A stretch of DNA of 64,000 nucleotides, from contig NZ_CP053482.1 in assembly GCF_016772315.1 (NCBI RefSeq), positions 620,001 to 684,000 of the forward strand. The letters run 5' to 3'. A program made the translations under genes and the position numbers. Each line of letters opens with the position of its first letter. Within the stretch, counting starts at the first letter, position 1. The notes below the pieces were generated by a model. It did not search any database and was not told where the DNA came from. It worked only from the letters and a program-made list of their open reading frames with translations. Below, piece by piece: positions 54,871 through 64,000 of this stretch. Source of the DNA: Thiothrix subterranea. Its GTDB lineage: Bacteria > Pseudomonadota > Gammaproteobacteria > Thiotrichales > Thiotrichaceae.

Positions 54871-57168
54871 GTGAGCTGTCAGAAAAAACCCCTTGCTATC
54901 CGTAGCAGTGTTAACCGTGCCGAATCCCCCGCTATTGCCCTTGCTTCGGCTGCATTTGTCATGATGGCAAGCATTGCTTCCCCTAGCCAAGCGGCGGATG
55001 ACACTAAAAAAACCAAAGATGCCAAAGCCGACGTTACCCAACTCGAAGGTGTGACCGCAGAAGCCAAGCAAGCCGCCCCCGGTTCCAACCCAAACGCTGA
55101 CCCGGAAGCGCCATACAAAGTCGACAAATCCGCCAACACCAAATTCACCGAACCCCTCCTGAACGTTTCCAAAACCATCACTGTCGTCGGTAAGGAACAA
55201 ATGGAAGACGCGGGCGTAATGGCGCTGAAAGACCTGATGCGCACCCAACCGAGCGTAACCATGGGAACCGGCGAAGGCGGTAATGCGGAAGGCGACCGTT
55301 TCCTGATCCGTGGTTTCGACACACGTAACGATATTTTCGTCGACGGAATGCGTGACCCCGGTTCCACTACCCGTGATGTGTTCGCCTCTGAGCAAATCGA
55401 AATTGCCAAAGGCCCAAGCTCTACCTTCGCAGGGCGTGGTACGACAGGCGGCGCGGTCAACAGCGTTTCCAAAAAACCGCAGGATGCTAACTTTGCACGC
55501 GGCACATTGACTGTGGGCGACGACAACCGTGCAACCCTAGACGCTAACCGCGTGGTCAACGACAAAGTGAAAGTGCGCAGCAACCTGATGATTCAAGATT
55601 CCGAAATTGCCGGACGGGATCACCTGTACAAAAAAGGTCACGGTGCCGCCATCGCTGCTGATATTGCAGCCAGCGAGAAAATGGACGTTTCCTTGGATTA
55701 TTACCACCTGCGTAACGAAGCCATGCCAGACCGTGGGCATCCGTGGGATCGGACAACCGGCGCACCGGCAGCGGTTGATCGTAGCAATTCTTACGTGATT
55801 GTCGGGCGTGACTTCCACGACACGGGTGCGGATATTTTAACGGGTACGGTGGACTACAAAGTCTCTCCAAACACCACGATCAACAGCAAAACCCGTGTGG
55901 GCGAAACCACCAATAAGTACATCGTTTCCAAACCCGGCAGCGTCCCTGCCACTGGCTTGACCGCAACGTCGACGATCACCAACAGTACCAATACCGCTGA
56001 TTTCACCAATACCTTCACCGGCAACAGTACCCAAATCACCCATGAATTCCACAAAGGTGATGTCGAACATACCGTGGTGGCAGGTTTTGAAGTGAGCAAG
56101 GAAAAAATCAAAAACGATGTACCGAGTTTGAATACCTTTAATGCCACAACCAATCCGACTGGCGTTCCCGCTCCCGTACTGAACATTATTAACCCCAATA
56201 ATAACGTTGCCGCACCGGGCATCAATGGTGTAAGCCGTACCTCCAACATTAATGCCGATGTGAATTCGGTTTATGTCATGGATACCGTCAAGCTCAACCC
56301 CAAATGGGAAGTATTCGGCGGTATCCGTCACGATACCTTCGACATTACCAGCGAATCCCTCACTTACGGGGCGGGTACAACCAGTGGTGCGGTGAATGGG
56401 GTCGCGCCCCCGGTCAAATACAACGAAGGCTTTACCAACGGTCATGCCGGTGTCGTGTATAAGCCCAAGGAAAACGGCAGCGTTTACGCCTCGGTTAGTA
56501 CCTCATCCAACGTACCGGGCGAAATGTATGACGGCGTGGGCGATGTTGCCTACGGTGGTTTGAATGCTTCAGTTGCTGCATTTGAGCCAGAGCGCAATAA
56601 GAGTGTGGAACTCGGCACCAAATGGAACCTGGCCAACGATAACCTCGCGGTCAGTGCAGCAGTATTCCAGTTGGATAAGAGCAACAAAATCGAATCCAAC
56701 ACCAGTAACCAAGGTGAAGTACGCATCAAGGGTGTAGAGCTGGGCGTTTCCGGTAATGTCACCGAAAAACTCAGCCTTGCCGGTGGCGCGGTCTACATGG
56801 ATAGCGAAATCACCGGCTCAGCAACCCCTGCGAACCTCGGCAAACCGTTAGCCAACATTGCCGAAAAGAGCGCCAGTGTGCAAACCAAGTACCAGATCAC
56901 GCCGAAAATCGCCGTCGGTGGCAGCGTGATTCACACCGGTGAAGTGGGCGGCGGTGCATTTGCCGCAACCACGGGTAACACCATCAAAGCCTCCAACCGC
57001 CTCGATTTGATGGGTGAATACAAAATCAACAACAAGATGTCAGCGCAGTTGAATATGAAAAACGCTACGGATGAAACCATCTACGAAGCGTTATACCGCA
57101 GCGGCGCACCGTTCACTTACGTTGCGCCGGGTCGCACCACTAACCTTAGCCTAACCTACGACTTTTAA
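54871..57168 (+). CDS. TonB-dependent siderophore receptor (Fiu/PiuA-like)
   Basis: A 765-residue outer-membrane receptor. Long signal peptide (cut near SQA-AD), plug domain ([22 protein letters not shown] in pieces, [21 protein letters not shown] in pieces, [21 protein letters not shown] in pieces) and a 22-strand barrel ending in the aromatic NLSLTYDF. The plug is typical of catecholate-type receptors such as Fiu and PiuA. GTG 54871 follows AGGAG at six bases. The downstream PiuC gene two bases after the stop is the usual partner of this receptor type. Expression is probably Fur-repressed. Confidence 0.94.
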   Translation: MSCQKKPLAIRSSVNRAESPAIALASAAFVMMASIASPSQAADDTKKTKDAKADVTQLEGVTAEAKQAAPGSNPNADPEAPYKVDKSANTKFTEPLLNVSKTITVVGKEQMEDAGVMALKDLMRTQPSVTMGTGEGGNAEGDRFLIRGFDTRNDIFVDGMRDPGSTTRDVFASEQIEIAKGPSSTFAGRGTTGGAVNSVSKKPQDANFARGTLTVGDDNRATLDANRVVNDKVKVRSNLMIQDSEIAGRDHLYKKGHGAAIAADIAASEKMDVSLDYYHLRNEAMPDRGHPWDRTTGAPAAVDRSNSYVIVGRDFHDTGADILTGTVDYKVSPNTTINSKTRVGETTNKYIVSKPGSVPATGLTATSTITNSTNTADFTNTFTGNSTQITHEFHKGDVEHTVVAGFEVSKEKIKNDVPSLNTFNATTNPTGVPAPVLNIINPNNNVAAPGINGVSRTSNINADVNSVYVMDTVKLNPKWEVFGGIRHDTFDITSESLTYGAGTTSGAVNGVAPPVKYNEGFTNGHAGVVYKPKENGSVYASVSTSSNVPGEMYDGVGDVAYGGLNASVAAFEPERNKSVELGTKWNLANDNLAVSAAVFQLDKSNKIESNTSNQGEVRIKGVELGVSGNVTEKLSLAGGAVYMDSEITGSATPANLGKPLANIAEKSASVQTKYQITPKIAVGGSVIHTGEVGGGAFAATTGNTIKASNRLDLMGEYKINNKMSAQLNMKNATDETIYEALYRSGAPFTYVAPGRTTNLSLTYDF

Positions 57169-57170
57169 TT

Positions 57171-57854
57171 ATGCTGCTGTGTATACCCAATGTCTTGACC
57201 AAACAACAAGTTGCCCAGTGTCGCGCCCAACTGGATGCGGCAGAATGGGTCGATGGAAAAGTGACGGCAGGTCAACAAGCCGCCACCGCCAAAAATAACT
57301 TGCAACTGGCGCAGACTTCGCCACTGGCGCAAGAGCTAGGCGATTTCATCCTTGATGCACTCGCCAACAATTCGCAGTTCATTTCTGCCGCGCTGCCACT
57401 GAAAATTTACCCGCCGCTGTTCAACCGTTATGAAGGCGGCGGTAATTTCGGTATCCATGTCGATAATGCCATCCGCTACGTGCCGGGCACGATTGTCAGA
57501 GTACGCACCGACGTTTCTGCCACTTTGTTTCTCGCCGAACCGGAAGAGTATGAAGGTGGCGAACTGGTGATCGAAGACAATTTCGGCGCACAGGAAGTGA
57601 AACTCGCGGCAGGCGATATGGTGCTGTACCCCGCCACCAGTTTGCATCAAGTACTTCCCGTTACGAGCGGCGCACGCATCGCCTCGTTCTTCTGGATGCA
57701 AAGCATGATCCGCGATGACGGGCAACGCACCCTGCTCTACGACCTCGACCAAAGCATCCAGGAATTGACGATAGAACTCGGTGTGGGGCATCCGCAAACC
57801 GTCAAACTCGTCGGAATTTACCACAATTTGGTTCGCCGTTGGGCGGATACGTAA
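57171..57854 (+). CDS. piuC: PKHD-type Fe(II)/2-oxoglutarate dioxygenase (PiuC/YbiX)
   Basis: A 227-residue protein with the 2-oxoglutarate dioxygenase iron triad: HxD in [11 protein letters not shown] (H97, D99 by count), distal His in [10 protein letters not shown], and a downstream Arg in [11 protein letters not shown]. Proteins of this family accompany Fiu/PiuA receptors and are needed for use of some siderophores, though the substrate is not settled. It is in one operon with the receptor, with a two-base gap. Confidence 0.93.
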   Translation: MLLCIPNVLTKQQVAQCRAQLDAAEWVDGKVTAGQQAATAKNNLQLAQTSPLAQELGDFILDALANNSQFISAALPLKIYPPLFNRYEGGGNFGIHVDNAIRYVPGTIVRVRTDVSATLFLAEPEEYEGGELVIEDNFGAQEVKLAAGDMVLYPATSLHQVLPVTSGARIASFFWMQSMIRDDGQRTLLYDLDQSIQELTIELGVGHPQTVKLVGIYHNLVRRWADT

Positions 57855-57865
57855 AGGAGTATCTT

Positions 57866-58873
57866 ATGTTGAAAAAATTGACTGCTACTGTACTGCTGTT
57901 GTGCAGCACACAAGTGCTGGCTAATGAAGTGAATGTATATTCTGCCCGTGAAGAACAATTGATCAAGCCGCTGTTGGATGCGTTCAGCAAAGACAAGGGC
58001 GTGAAGGTCAACCTGATTACTGGCGATGATGACCCATTGCTGGAACGTTTGAAACGCGAAGGTGCGAATTCACCTGCTGACGTGCTGATTACCGCCGATG
58101 CGGGGCGTTTGCACCGTGCGGTGGAGGCTGGCACCTTGCAACCGATACAGTCCCCCAAGCTGAATCAGGCGATTCCGGCAAATTTGCGTGACCCTGCTAA
58201 TCAGTGGTTTGGGCTGACTTACCGCGCACGGGTGTTGTTCTACAATCCCGCAAAAGTACAGGCGAATGAGCTTTCCACTTACGAAGATTTGGCTGATCCG
58301 AAATGGAAAGGGCGCGTGTGTGTACGTTCTTCCAGCAGCATTTATAACCAATCGTTGCTGGCGTCGATGATTGCCGCCAAAGGCACGGTGCAAGCCGAAC
58401 AGTGGGCGCAAGGCTTGGTGGCAAATCTGGCAAAACCACCCAGTGGCGGCGACCGCGACCAAATTAAAGCGGTGGCGGCGGGTCAATGCGATGTCGCGAT
58501 TGCCAACACGTATTACTACGCGCAAATGTTGTACGGGGGCGATGCCGTGCAGAAAGCCGCTGCCAGCAAGGTGAAAGTATTTTTCCCCAATCAGCGTGAC
58601 CGTGGCACACACATCAATATCAGCGGCGCGGGCGTGACCAAATCCGCCAAAAACAAGGAAAATGCCATTAAATTGCTGGAATACATGGCGCTGGATGATG
58701 CGCAACGCTGGTATTCCAACACCAACGGCGAATACCCCGCCAAACGCGGTATTGCTGCCAGCCCGGAATTACAAAGCTGGGGTGCGTTCAAAAGCGATGC
58801 ACTGAACCTGTCTAACCTTGGCAAACACAACGCACAGGCGGTGATAATGATGGATAAGGTGGGTTGGCAATAA
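57866..58873 (+). CDS. Fe(III) ABC transporter substrate-binding protein (FbpA/FutA family)
   Basis: A 335-residue periplasmic protein: signal peptide (cut near VLA-NE), then a ferric-iron-binding fold (VNVYSAREEQLIKPLLDAF, TYRARVLFYNP, and ANTYYYAQMLYGG, whose paired tyrosines usually ligate Fe3+). ATG 57866 follows AAGGAG. No permease or ATPase gene is next to it; HupE-type membrane proteins follow instead. The membrane partner must be elsewhere or be unconventional. Confidence 0.92.
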   Translation: MLKKLTATVLLLCSTQVLANEVNVYSAREEQLIKPLLDAFSKDKGVKVNLITGDDDPLLERLKREGANSPADVLITADAGRLHRAVEAGTLQPIQSPKLNQAIPANLRDPANQWFGLTYRARVLFYNPAKVQANELSTYEDLADPKWKGRVCVRSSSSIYNQSLLASMIAAKGTVQAEQWAQGLVANLAKPPSGGDRDQIKAVAAGQCDVAIANTYYYAQMLYGGDAVQKAAASKVKVFFPNQRDRGTHINISGAGVTKSAKNKENAIKLLEYMALDDAQRWYSNTNGEYPAKRGIAASPELQSWGAFKSDALNLSNLGKHNAQAVIMMDKVGWQ

Positions 58874-58927
58874 AATCGCGGGAATACGCTACACTTTGTC
58901 CCATCAACCGATAGAGGTAATCAGCAG

Positions 58928-59521
58928 ATGATTTCAACACAACAACGTTTCGGCATCGCCTTACTGCTCTTGGGCATGACTAGCAGCGTGTGGGCGCATT
59001 CCGATGCGGCGGGGATGAGCGGCGGCTTTTTCAGTGGCTTTACCCATCCCCTGTTTGGCTGGGATCACGTCGCCGCAATGGTCGCGGTCGGTTTATGGGG
59101 TGCATTTTTAGGGCGACCCGCCATTTGGATGCTGCCCGTGGTGTTTCCAGTCGTCATGGCGTTCGGTGGGGTATTGGGTATCGCAGGCATTCCCCTTCCC
59201 GCTGTTGAAACCGGCATTGCGCTATCGGCATTGGTGCTGGGGTTAATGGTGGTGTTGGCTGTGCGCCCGCCGTTATGGGTGGCGGCGGTGTTGGTGGGTG
59301 CGTTTGCGATTTTCCACGGTCATGCACACGGCACGGAATTACCCGATGCTGCCAGCCCGTTGGCGTATAGCCTTGGGTTTGTGATGGCGACGGGTTTATT
59401 GCACCTGTCTGGCATTGCCTTTGGTGAGTTGACTCGCTGGCCTTGGGGAAGCAGTGCCGTGCGTGCTGGCGGTGCAATCATCAGCTTGGCTGGGGTTGGT
59501 TTTTTGACTGGGCTGCTGTAA
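58928..59521 (+). CDS. hupE: HupE/UreJ-family membrane protein
   Basis: A 197-residue protein with a signal-like first helix (cut near VWA-HS) and six more helices. HPLFGWDHVAAMVAVGLWGA and FAIFHGHAHGTELP carry the histidines typical of HupE/UreJ nickel or cobalt permeases. The position after a siderophore receptor, PiuC and an iron-binding protein raises the possibility of another metal. A second, related gene follows at 59534. Confidence 0.87.
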   Translation: MISTQQRFGIALLLLGMTSSVWAHSDAAGMSGGFFSGFTHPLFGWDHVAAMVAVGLWGAFLGRPAIWMLPVVFPVVMAFGGVLGIAGIPLPAVETGIALSALVLGLMVVLAVRPPLWVAAVLVGAFAIFHGHAHGTELPDAASPLAYSLGFVMATGLLHLSGIAFGELTRWPWGSSAVRAGGAIISLAGVGFLTGLL

Positions 59522-59533
59522 GTCATCGCCGCC

Positions 59534-60058
59534 ATGTATAGCTTTTTCTTACAGGGGCTGACCCAGCCCTTGCACGTTCCGGCACATATCCTTGCTTTGA
59601 TCGGCTTGGGTTTGTTGTTGGGGCAACAAGGCATTCGCCCACTACGCTACGGGGTGATGGCGTTTTTTATTGGGATTAGCAGCGGGATTGCGCTGACACG
59701 CTTTGCACTGCTGGCTTGGCCTTGGGAAACGGCACTGCTCGCTGGGGCGGGAGTGGCGGGGATGTTATTGGCCATACGCCTACCGCTGTGGCTCAGTGTT
59801 TGTGTCGCGTTTGCCGCTGTAATAGCGGTATTGCTGGGGTTGGATTCAGCCCCTAGCCTGATTCCAGGGCTAAAAGCGTTCAAAATCTATGCCATGATGG
59901 CAGGTACAGTCAGCAGTGCCACCTTCATCGTTTTACTGAGTGCCGCTATTGCGGTCGGTTTGCGCACACGTTGGGAAGGTATCGTGCTGCGGGTGCTCGG
60001 CTCGTGGGTCGTGGCTAGCGCCTTGATGGTGTTGGCGTTGCTGTTTGCCAAACACTAA
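59534..60058 (+). CDS. Second HupE/UreJ-like membrane protein
   Basis: A 174-residue protein with about six helices. It begins YSFFLQGLTQPLHVPAHILALIGLGLLLGQ, similar in layout to HupE (the PLHVPAH positions match HPLFGWDH), but lacks the second His-rich motif. It follows hupE by 12 bases and probably forms a heteromeric or paired permease with it. Confidence 0.75.
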   Translation: MYSFFLQGLTQPLHVPAHILALIGLGLLLGQQGIRPLRYGVMAFFIGISSGIALTRFALLAWPWETALLAGAGVAGMLLAIRLPLWLSVCVAFAAVIAVLLGLDSAPSLIPGLKAFKIYAMMAGTVSSATFIVLLSAAIAVGLRTRWEGIVLRVLGSWVVASALMVLALLFAKH

Positions 60059-60091
60059 TATTGTTCACTTCGATCGCATTATAAGGTCATC

Positions 60092-60679
60092 ATGTTAACC
60101 GTGAATTTTTCCAGCCGCGCCGCACTGTTGTTACTCGCGATGGCTCTACCGTTACACGCTAACGACTTCCACTATGGCATTGAGGCCAGCCATCAGGTGC
60201 AGGAAAACGCGGCAGGTCAGTTGACGGGTTTGCAAATGCACTGGGTTTACGATGCGGCAGTGACCGCCATGCTGATCGAAGGGGAAGATTTGCAGCCGAA
60301 TAACCGCACTGCAACCCTGAAAACCGTTGGTGATCTGATGCTGTCTGACTTAAAAACACACGCTTATTTCACCACGATTACATTGAACGATGCCGCACTG
60401 CCCATTGCCAATGTCAGCGAATATCACTTGGATTTATTGCCCGACCAACGCTTGCAACTGGATTTTGTATTGCCTTTTGCTGCCCCACAAACGCTGACCG
60501 GCAAGCGTTTGGCTGTTGCGTTAGCCGACCCCACAGGCAGTGCCATTCCGATGTATAAAGATCAAAACAGCATTACCTTAGGGGCGCAAACCCAGCAAGA
60601 TTGTCAAACGACTATCGAGCAGAAACCAACGTTTGAACATGGTGAAGCTGCGCAAATTATTCAGTTGCAATGCCGATAA
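60092..60679 (+). CDS. DUF1007 periplasmic protein
   Basis: A 195-residue exported protein (signal peptide cut near LHA-ND) of the DUF1007 family (NDFHYGIEASHQVQENAAGQ in pieces, GLQMHWVYDAAVTAMLIEGED in pieces, YFTTITLND). DUF1007 proteins often occur beside metal permeases and may act as periplasmic metal-binding helpers. It is 33 bases after the second HupE-like gene, so it is the last gene of the iron/metal operon. Confidence 0.8.
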   Translation: MLTVNFSSRAALLLLAMALPLHANDFHYGIEASHQVQENAAGQLTGLQMHWVYDAAVTAMLIEGEDLQPNNRTATLKTVGDLMLSDLKTHAYFTTITLNDAALPIANVSEYHLDLLPDQRLQLDFVLPFAAPQTLTGKRLAVALADPTGSAIPMYKDQNSITLGAQTQQDCQTTIEQKPTFEHGEAAQIIQLQCR

Positions 60680-60860
60680 GTAATGTCAAACCATCCTTGC
60701 CATCAAAAATAAACAGAAAACCGAACGAATCATCCCAAATAATCCATTTCACAAATGAATCAGTATTTAATAATATACCGATCATGGAAAGCAAAACGAT
60801 CGACTAGCAAGATCAATCTTTCTTAATCACATCTGACTGCTCACAGTAAAGGATACTGAA

Positions 60861-61502
60861 ATGGAAAACATGACAAACGCTATGCCACGCATTAACGAGC
60901 CAGCCCCCGCATTTGAAGCCCGCACCACCCACGGTGTAAAAAAGCTGGAAGACTACAAAGGCAAATGGTTGGTACTGTTCTCACACCCGGCTGATTTCAC
61001 CCCAGTTTGCACCACCGAATTCATGGCATTTGCCAAACGCCAAAGCGAATTCGCCGCGTTGAATTGCGACCTGTTGGGCTTATCCATCGACAGCTACTAC
61101 AGCCACGTCGCGTGGGTACGCAATATCAAGGAAAAATTTGGCGTGGAAATCGGTTTCCCGATCATCGAAGACCTGAGCATGAAAGTGGCGAATGCCTACG
61201 GCATGATCCACCCCGGCGCAGCGGATACTTCCGCCGTGCGTGCCACCTTCATCATCGACCCGAACGGCATTATGCGGGCAATGGTGTACTACCCGATGAC
61301 TAACGGACGTTCGATTGATGAATTCCTGCGTTTGGTCGCGGCACTGCAAACCTCCGATACCCACAAGGTAGCGACACCAGAAGGCTGGCAACCGGGCGAT
61401 AAAGTCATCGTGCCACCGCCGCAAGATGTCGCAGGCGCAGAAGCCCGCATGAACGAAGGTTACGAATGTACCGACTGGTATTTCTGCAAGAAATCGCTGT
61501 AA
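60861..61502 (+). CDS. Peroxiredoxin, 1-Cys Prx6-like
   Basis: A 213-residue AhpC/TSA-family protein. The peroxidatic Cys is in DFTPVCTTEF (about residue 50). The extended C-terminal domain (LRLVAALQTSD...GWQPGDKVIVPPP) marks the Prx6/AhpC2 group; two further Cys occur near the end (CTDWYFC). It reduces hydrogen peroxide and organic peroxides in the cytoplasm. An AAAGGA site precedes ATG 60861. The 181-base upstream gap is A/T-rich and presumably has the promoter; no OxyR site is clear. Confidence 0.93.
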   Translation: MENMTNAMPRINEPAPAFEARTTHGVKKLEDYKGKWLVLFSHPADFTPVCTTEFMAFAKRQSEFAALNCDLLGLSIDSYYSHVAWVRNIKEKFGVEIGFPIIEDLSMKVANAYGMIHPGAADTSAVRATFIIDPNGIMRAMVYYPMTNGRSIDEFLRLVAALQTSDTHKVATPEGWQPGDKVIVPPPQDVAGAEARMNEGYECTDWYFCKKSL

Positions 61503-61527
61503 TCTAACCCCTATACCTGCCATCACC

Positions 61528-61555
61528 GTAGAGACGCAACATCTTGCGTCTCTAC
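61528..61555. repeat. Palindromic repeat element, copy 2, between convergent genes
   Basis: GTAGAGACGCAA and TTGCGTCTCTAC form a perfect 12-base stem with loop CATC. It lies 26 bases after the peroxiredoxin stop and 16 before the end of the convergent exporter gene, where it could serve as a two-way terminator. Near-identical to the copy inside pilQ at 15314. Confidence 0.75.
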
Positions 61556-61570
61556 CCTTCCAGCCCAAGC

Positions 61571-62140
61571 CTACAGCGCCAACAACGTCGCGATACCCAA
61601 GGTGGCAAAAATAGCAGCCGCAATCCCATGCACCAATTTCAATGGTAAATTGCTGCCCATCTTATCGCCCAGCAACACCGCCGGAACATTCGCCAGCATC
61701 ATTCCCAAGGTTGTACCCGCGACCACCCAGAACAAAGAGGCGTATTGCGCCGCCAATGCCACGGTCGCAATCTGGGTTTTATCCCCCATTTCCGCAAGGA
61801 AAAACGCCACCACCGTTGCGCCGAAAATGCCGTAGTGCGTCGCATCCACCTTCACATCATCGTCATCCAGCTTGTCGGGGATCATAATCCACACCGCCAT
61901 TGCCAGAAACGACAAGCCCAAAATCCAACGCAACGCCTCTTCACCTAACACCGTCGTGACCCACGCACCAATCGCCCCCGCGCCTGCATGATTCAGCAAA
62001 GTAGCCACCAAAATTCCCAGAATAATGGGAAGCGGGCGGCGGAATTTTGCCGCAAGCACGAGCGAAAGCAATTGGGTTTTATCGCCGATTTCCGCGAGGG
62101 CGACAATGCCGGTTGAGACCAGAAAAGCTTCCATGCTCAT
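61571..62140 (-). CDS. TMEM165/GDT1-family Mn/Ca exporter
   Basis: A 189-residue six-helix membrane protein with the two inverted-repeat signature motifs ALAEIGDKTQLLS (residues 15-27) and FLAEMGDKTQIATVALAAQY in the second half. Bacterial members export manganese. Adjacent to a peroxiredoxin (convergent) and upstream-coupled to a rhodanese lipoprotein gene (ATGA overlap at 62137). I see no manganese riboswitch. Confidence 0.93.
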   Translation of the reverse strand: MSMEAFLVSTGIVALAEIGDKTQLLSLVLAAKFRRPLPIILGILVATLLNHAGAGAIGAWVTTVLGEEALRWILGLSFLAMAVWIMIPDKLDDDDVKVDATHYGIFGATVVAFFLAEMGDKTQIATVALAAQYASLFWVVAGTTLGMMLANVPAVLLGDKMGSNLPLKLVHGIAAAIFATLGIATLLAL

Positions 62141-62601
62141 TGACGCACGACCGGCTTACCCGCTTTGATCCAACCCATAATCCCGTTCGTCACGTTATAC
62201 ACGTCTTTGTAACCGACTTGCGCCAACATATCCGCCCCCGCTCGTGTGCGGTTGCCGGTGCGACAAATCAAAGCAACGGGCTTATCGGTAGCGGCTACTT
62301 GCTGCACTTTAGTCAAAAAATCCGGCGCAACAGAGCCATTTTTCTGAAACAGCGTAATCCGATGGCTATCCGCGACAATGCCGGTTTGCGCCCACTCTTC
62401 CGGCAAACGAATGTCGATCAAGGTAACTTTTTGATCCAACAAGGTTTGTAATTCGGCATTCGATACATTCTTCACCGCCCCCTGTGCAGCCGCTGCAACC
62501 GCATTAGCCCCGCCAACACTTTCGGTTTTGGAACAAGCCCCCACCGTCATCACCACACCCATTGCCACCGTAAGAGCCAGCCATTTAACTGCATACATCA
62601 C
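62137..62601 (-). CDS. Rhodanese-domain lipoprotein
   Basis: A 154-residue protein: lipoprotein signal (lipobox VGAC, Cys23) followed by a single rhodanese domain with the active loop ALICRTGNRTRAGAD, catalytic Cys and an Arg-rich pocket. Rhodaneses transfer sulfane sulfur; this one would act in the periplasm. It is first in a two-gene unit with the exporter. Confidence 0.9.
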   Translation of the reverse strand: MMYAVKWLALTVAMGVVMTVGACSKTESVGGANAVAAAAQGAVKNVSNAELQTLLDQKVTLIDIRLPEEWAQTGIVADSHRITLFQKNGSVAPDFLTKVQQVAATDKPVALICRTGNRTRAGADMLAQVGYKDVYNVTNGIMGWIKAGKPVVRQ

Positions 62602-62654
62602 TATAAAACTCCAAAATTAACCATAATAAATAAGAACCGTTATTATTACAATGC

Positions 62655-64000
62655 TTAAGATGGCAGCGAAGCCAGCAGTTCTTCCAGCACTTGGACGTCG
62701 ACTGGCTTGGGCATGTGCAGATCAAATCCAGCCGCTTCAGCCTTGCGCCGGTCATCTTCCTGACCGTAGCCCGTCATCGCAATGATCAGCGTATCGCTCA
62801 GCCCGCCGTTGCGCATTGCACGGCACGCCTGATAGCCATCCATCCCCGGAAGACCAATATCCAGCAACACCACCGCAGGCCGTTCCCGCAACGCGACTTC
62901 GACTGCTTGCTTGCCATCGTGGGCGACCAGCACCTCGTGACCAAAAATCGTGAGCAACATGACCATGCTGTCTGCCACGTCGGGGTTGTCGTCCACCAGT
63001 AGGATGCGTTGGGCGCGGGACGGTGCGGGCGAGTTAGCTAATACATCCGTGGATTGGAGCGCCGCTTCTTCAGCCAAACAGGGCAAGCGGATAATAAACT
63101 CACTGCCTTTGCCCAGCCCCTCACTGTGCGCCTCAACCTGACCACCGTGCATATCGACCAGACTTTTGACCAGCGACAAACCGATACCCAAACCACCATC
63201 GGAACGGTCGAGGTTGCGGTCTACCTGATAGAACAGGTCAAACAAACTCTTCAATGCTACCGGGTCGATGCCGCGCCCATTGTCACGCACCCGAATCACC
63301 GCTTCATGACCGACCTGTGCCACTGCCACCGTAATTGAGCCACCGGCATCGGTGTATTTCGCGGCGTTATTCAGCACATTACTGACCACCTGCGCTAGAC
63401 GGGTGAAGTCACCCTCAACCCGAAGTGTTGAGACCGGCAATTCCACTTGCAGTTGGTGCTGGCGTGCGTCGATGTGCGGCTGGCTGGTTTCAATGGCTTG
63501 ACGGATGACGGCTGCCACCTCCACCGTTTCTTTCTGGAGCGCAATCTTGCCCCGCGAGACCCGCGATATATCAAGCAAATCATCCACTAAGCGAATGAGT
63601 TGCTTCACCTGACGTTCAATCATCGCGGTGGCACGGCTCAAGGTCGGTTGCTGCGCCCCCTGCAAATGGATCACATGCACGGCGTTGCAGATGGATGCCA
63701 ACGGATTGCGCAATTCGTGTGCCAGCATCGCCAGAAAAGCATCCTTGTGGTGATTCGATTCCTGCAAAGCCAACTCTGCCAGCTTGCGCCCGGTAATGTC
63801 TTGGGTAATACCGAAAGCGCCTTGCAACCCTCCAGCCGCATCGAATTCCAAATAAGCCTTCTCCAGCACCCATTTCACCTGATTATTGACCACAATGCGG
63901 TGTTCAATGGCGTAGGGTGTGCCATCCAGAGCGGCTTGCCACTGCGTATTCACAGACTCGCGATCGTCGGGGTGAACGATTCCCAGGAAAGTTTCGTAGG
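62655..64000 (-). CDS. PAS hybrid histidine kinase (partial, N-terminus off the right edge)
   Basis: The minus-strand frame is open to the window edge. The visible part starts within a PAS domain (FLGIVHPDDRESV is read right at the edge, then IEHRIVVNN and GITQDITGRK), followed by HisKA (phospho-His in LAHELRNPLASI), HATPase (VVSNVLNNAAKYT, DNGRGID, GLGIGLSLVK) and a C-terminal receiver (LLVDDNPDVAD, phospho-Asp in VLLDIGLPGMDG). No partner gene is visible in the window. Confidence 0.92.
   Translation of the reverse strand, partial: YETFLGIVHPDDRESVNTQWQAALDGTPYAIEHRIVVNNQVKWVLEKAYLEFDAAGGLQGAFGITQDITGRKLAELALQESNHHKDAFLAMLAHELRNPLASICNAVHVIHLQGAQQPTLSRATAMIERQVKQLIRLVDDLLDISRVSRGKIALQKETVEVAAVIRQAIETSQPHIDARQHQLQVELPVSTLRVEGDFTRLAQVVSNVLNNAAKYTDAGGSITVAVAQVGHEAVIRVRDNGRGIDPVALKSLFDLFYQVDRNLDRSDGGLGIGLSLVKSLVDMHGGQVEAHSEGLGKGSEFIIRLPCLAEEAALQSTDVLANSPAPSRAQRILLVDDNPDVADSMVMLLTIFGHEVLVAHDGKQAVEVALRERPAVVLLDIGLPGMDGYQACRAMRNGGLSDTLIIAMTGYGQEDDRRKAEAAGFDLHMPKPVDVQVLEELLASLPS

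Noticed and set aside
62141-62654. Manganese riboswitch ahead of the GDT1-type exporter
   Set aside because: The exporter start overlaps the rhodanese gene, and the short leader before that gene shows no recognisable yybP-ykoY-type structure.

Overview
The window is from a Gram-negative, moderate-GC (about 50-55% by eye) gammaproteobacterium. The divergent mrcA / pilMNOPQ-aroK-aroB block, the exbB-exbD-tonB and siderophore-receptor locus, katG, FadE and the wealth of surface and signalling genes suggest a free-living, surface-attached aerobe. My impression is a Thiothrix-like member of Thiotrichales, but nothing in the window proves the genus. I see no rRNA, tRNA, CRISPR, insertion sequence or prophage.

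Layout. 1-9.2 kb: a double-domain lytic transglycosylase (cut by the left edge), a DUF455 ferritin-like protein, a MOFRL-type glycerate kinase, a NarL-type two-component pair, an AT-rich vanadium-haloperoxidase-like gene and a conserved hypothetical. 9.2-18.9 kb: PBP1A divergent from pilMNOPQ-aroK-aroB; pilQ is split by a frame change at a C7 tract. 18.9-42.2 kb: a glycan and signalling region. A minus-strand operon carries STAS, a sugar nucleotidyltransferase, an anti-sigma-type kinase, a GH2-type lipoprotein, a cellulose-synthase-like GT2 and a DUF3131 protein. Facing it are a FIST (NosP-like) protein with a hybrid kinase, a PP2C response regulator, an Hpt protein and an H-NOX with its hybrid kinase. 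Then come a coiled-coil membrane protein, two more DUF3131 proteins, a candidate outer-membrane protein, an OmpA-domain protein, an OpgC-type acyltransferase and a roadblock/GTPase pair. 42.2-50.6 kb: FadE, a YiiX-like amidase, a YkgJ Cys-cluster protein, a dihaem peroxidase behind an FNR-like box, and a module made of a BON-OmpA protein, a 32-residue membrane peptide and a strikingly repetitive AHNAK-like protein. 50.6-62.6 kb: katG, the TonB system divergent from an iron-uptake and metal operon, a 1-Cys peroxiredoxin, a GDT1-type Mn exporter and a rhodanese lipoprotein. The right edge cuts a PAS hybrid kinase.

How the genes may work together. The best candidate for an undescribed system is 18.9-40.9 kb. 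Two different nitric-oxide-sensor families, each next to its own hybrid kinase, sit with one Hpt protein and one PP2C-output response regulator. The STAS antagonist and anti-sigma-type kinase that such a phosphatase would control lie inside the glycan operon. I infer a NO-responsive partner-switch that sets the output of a membrane glycan synthase with three DUF3131 accessory proteins. Three genes for surface proteins (pilQ, one DUF3131, one OmpA) are each broken by a small frame change at a short repeat. This means either sequencing errors or phase-variable loci.
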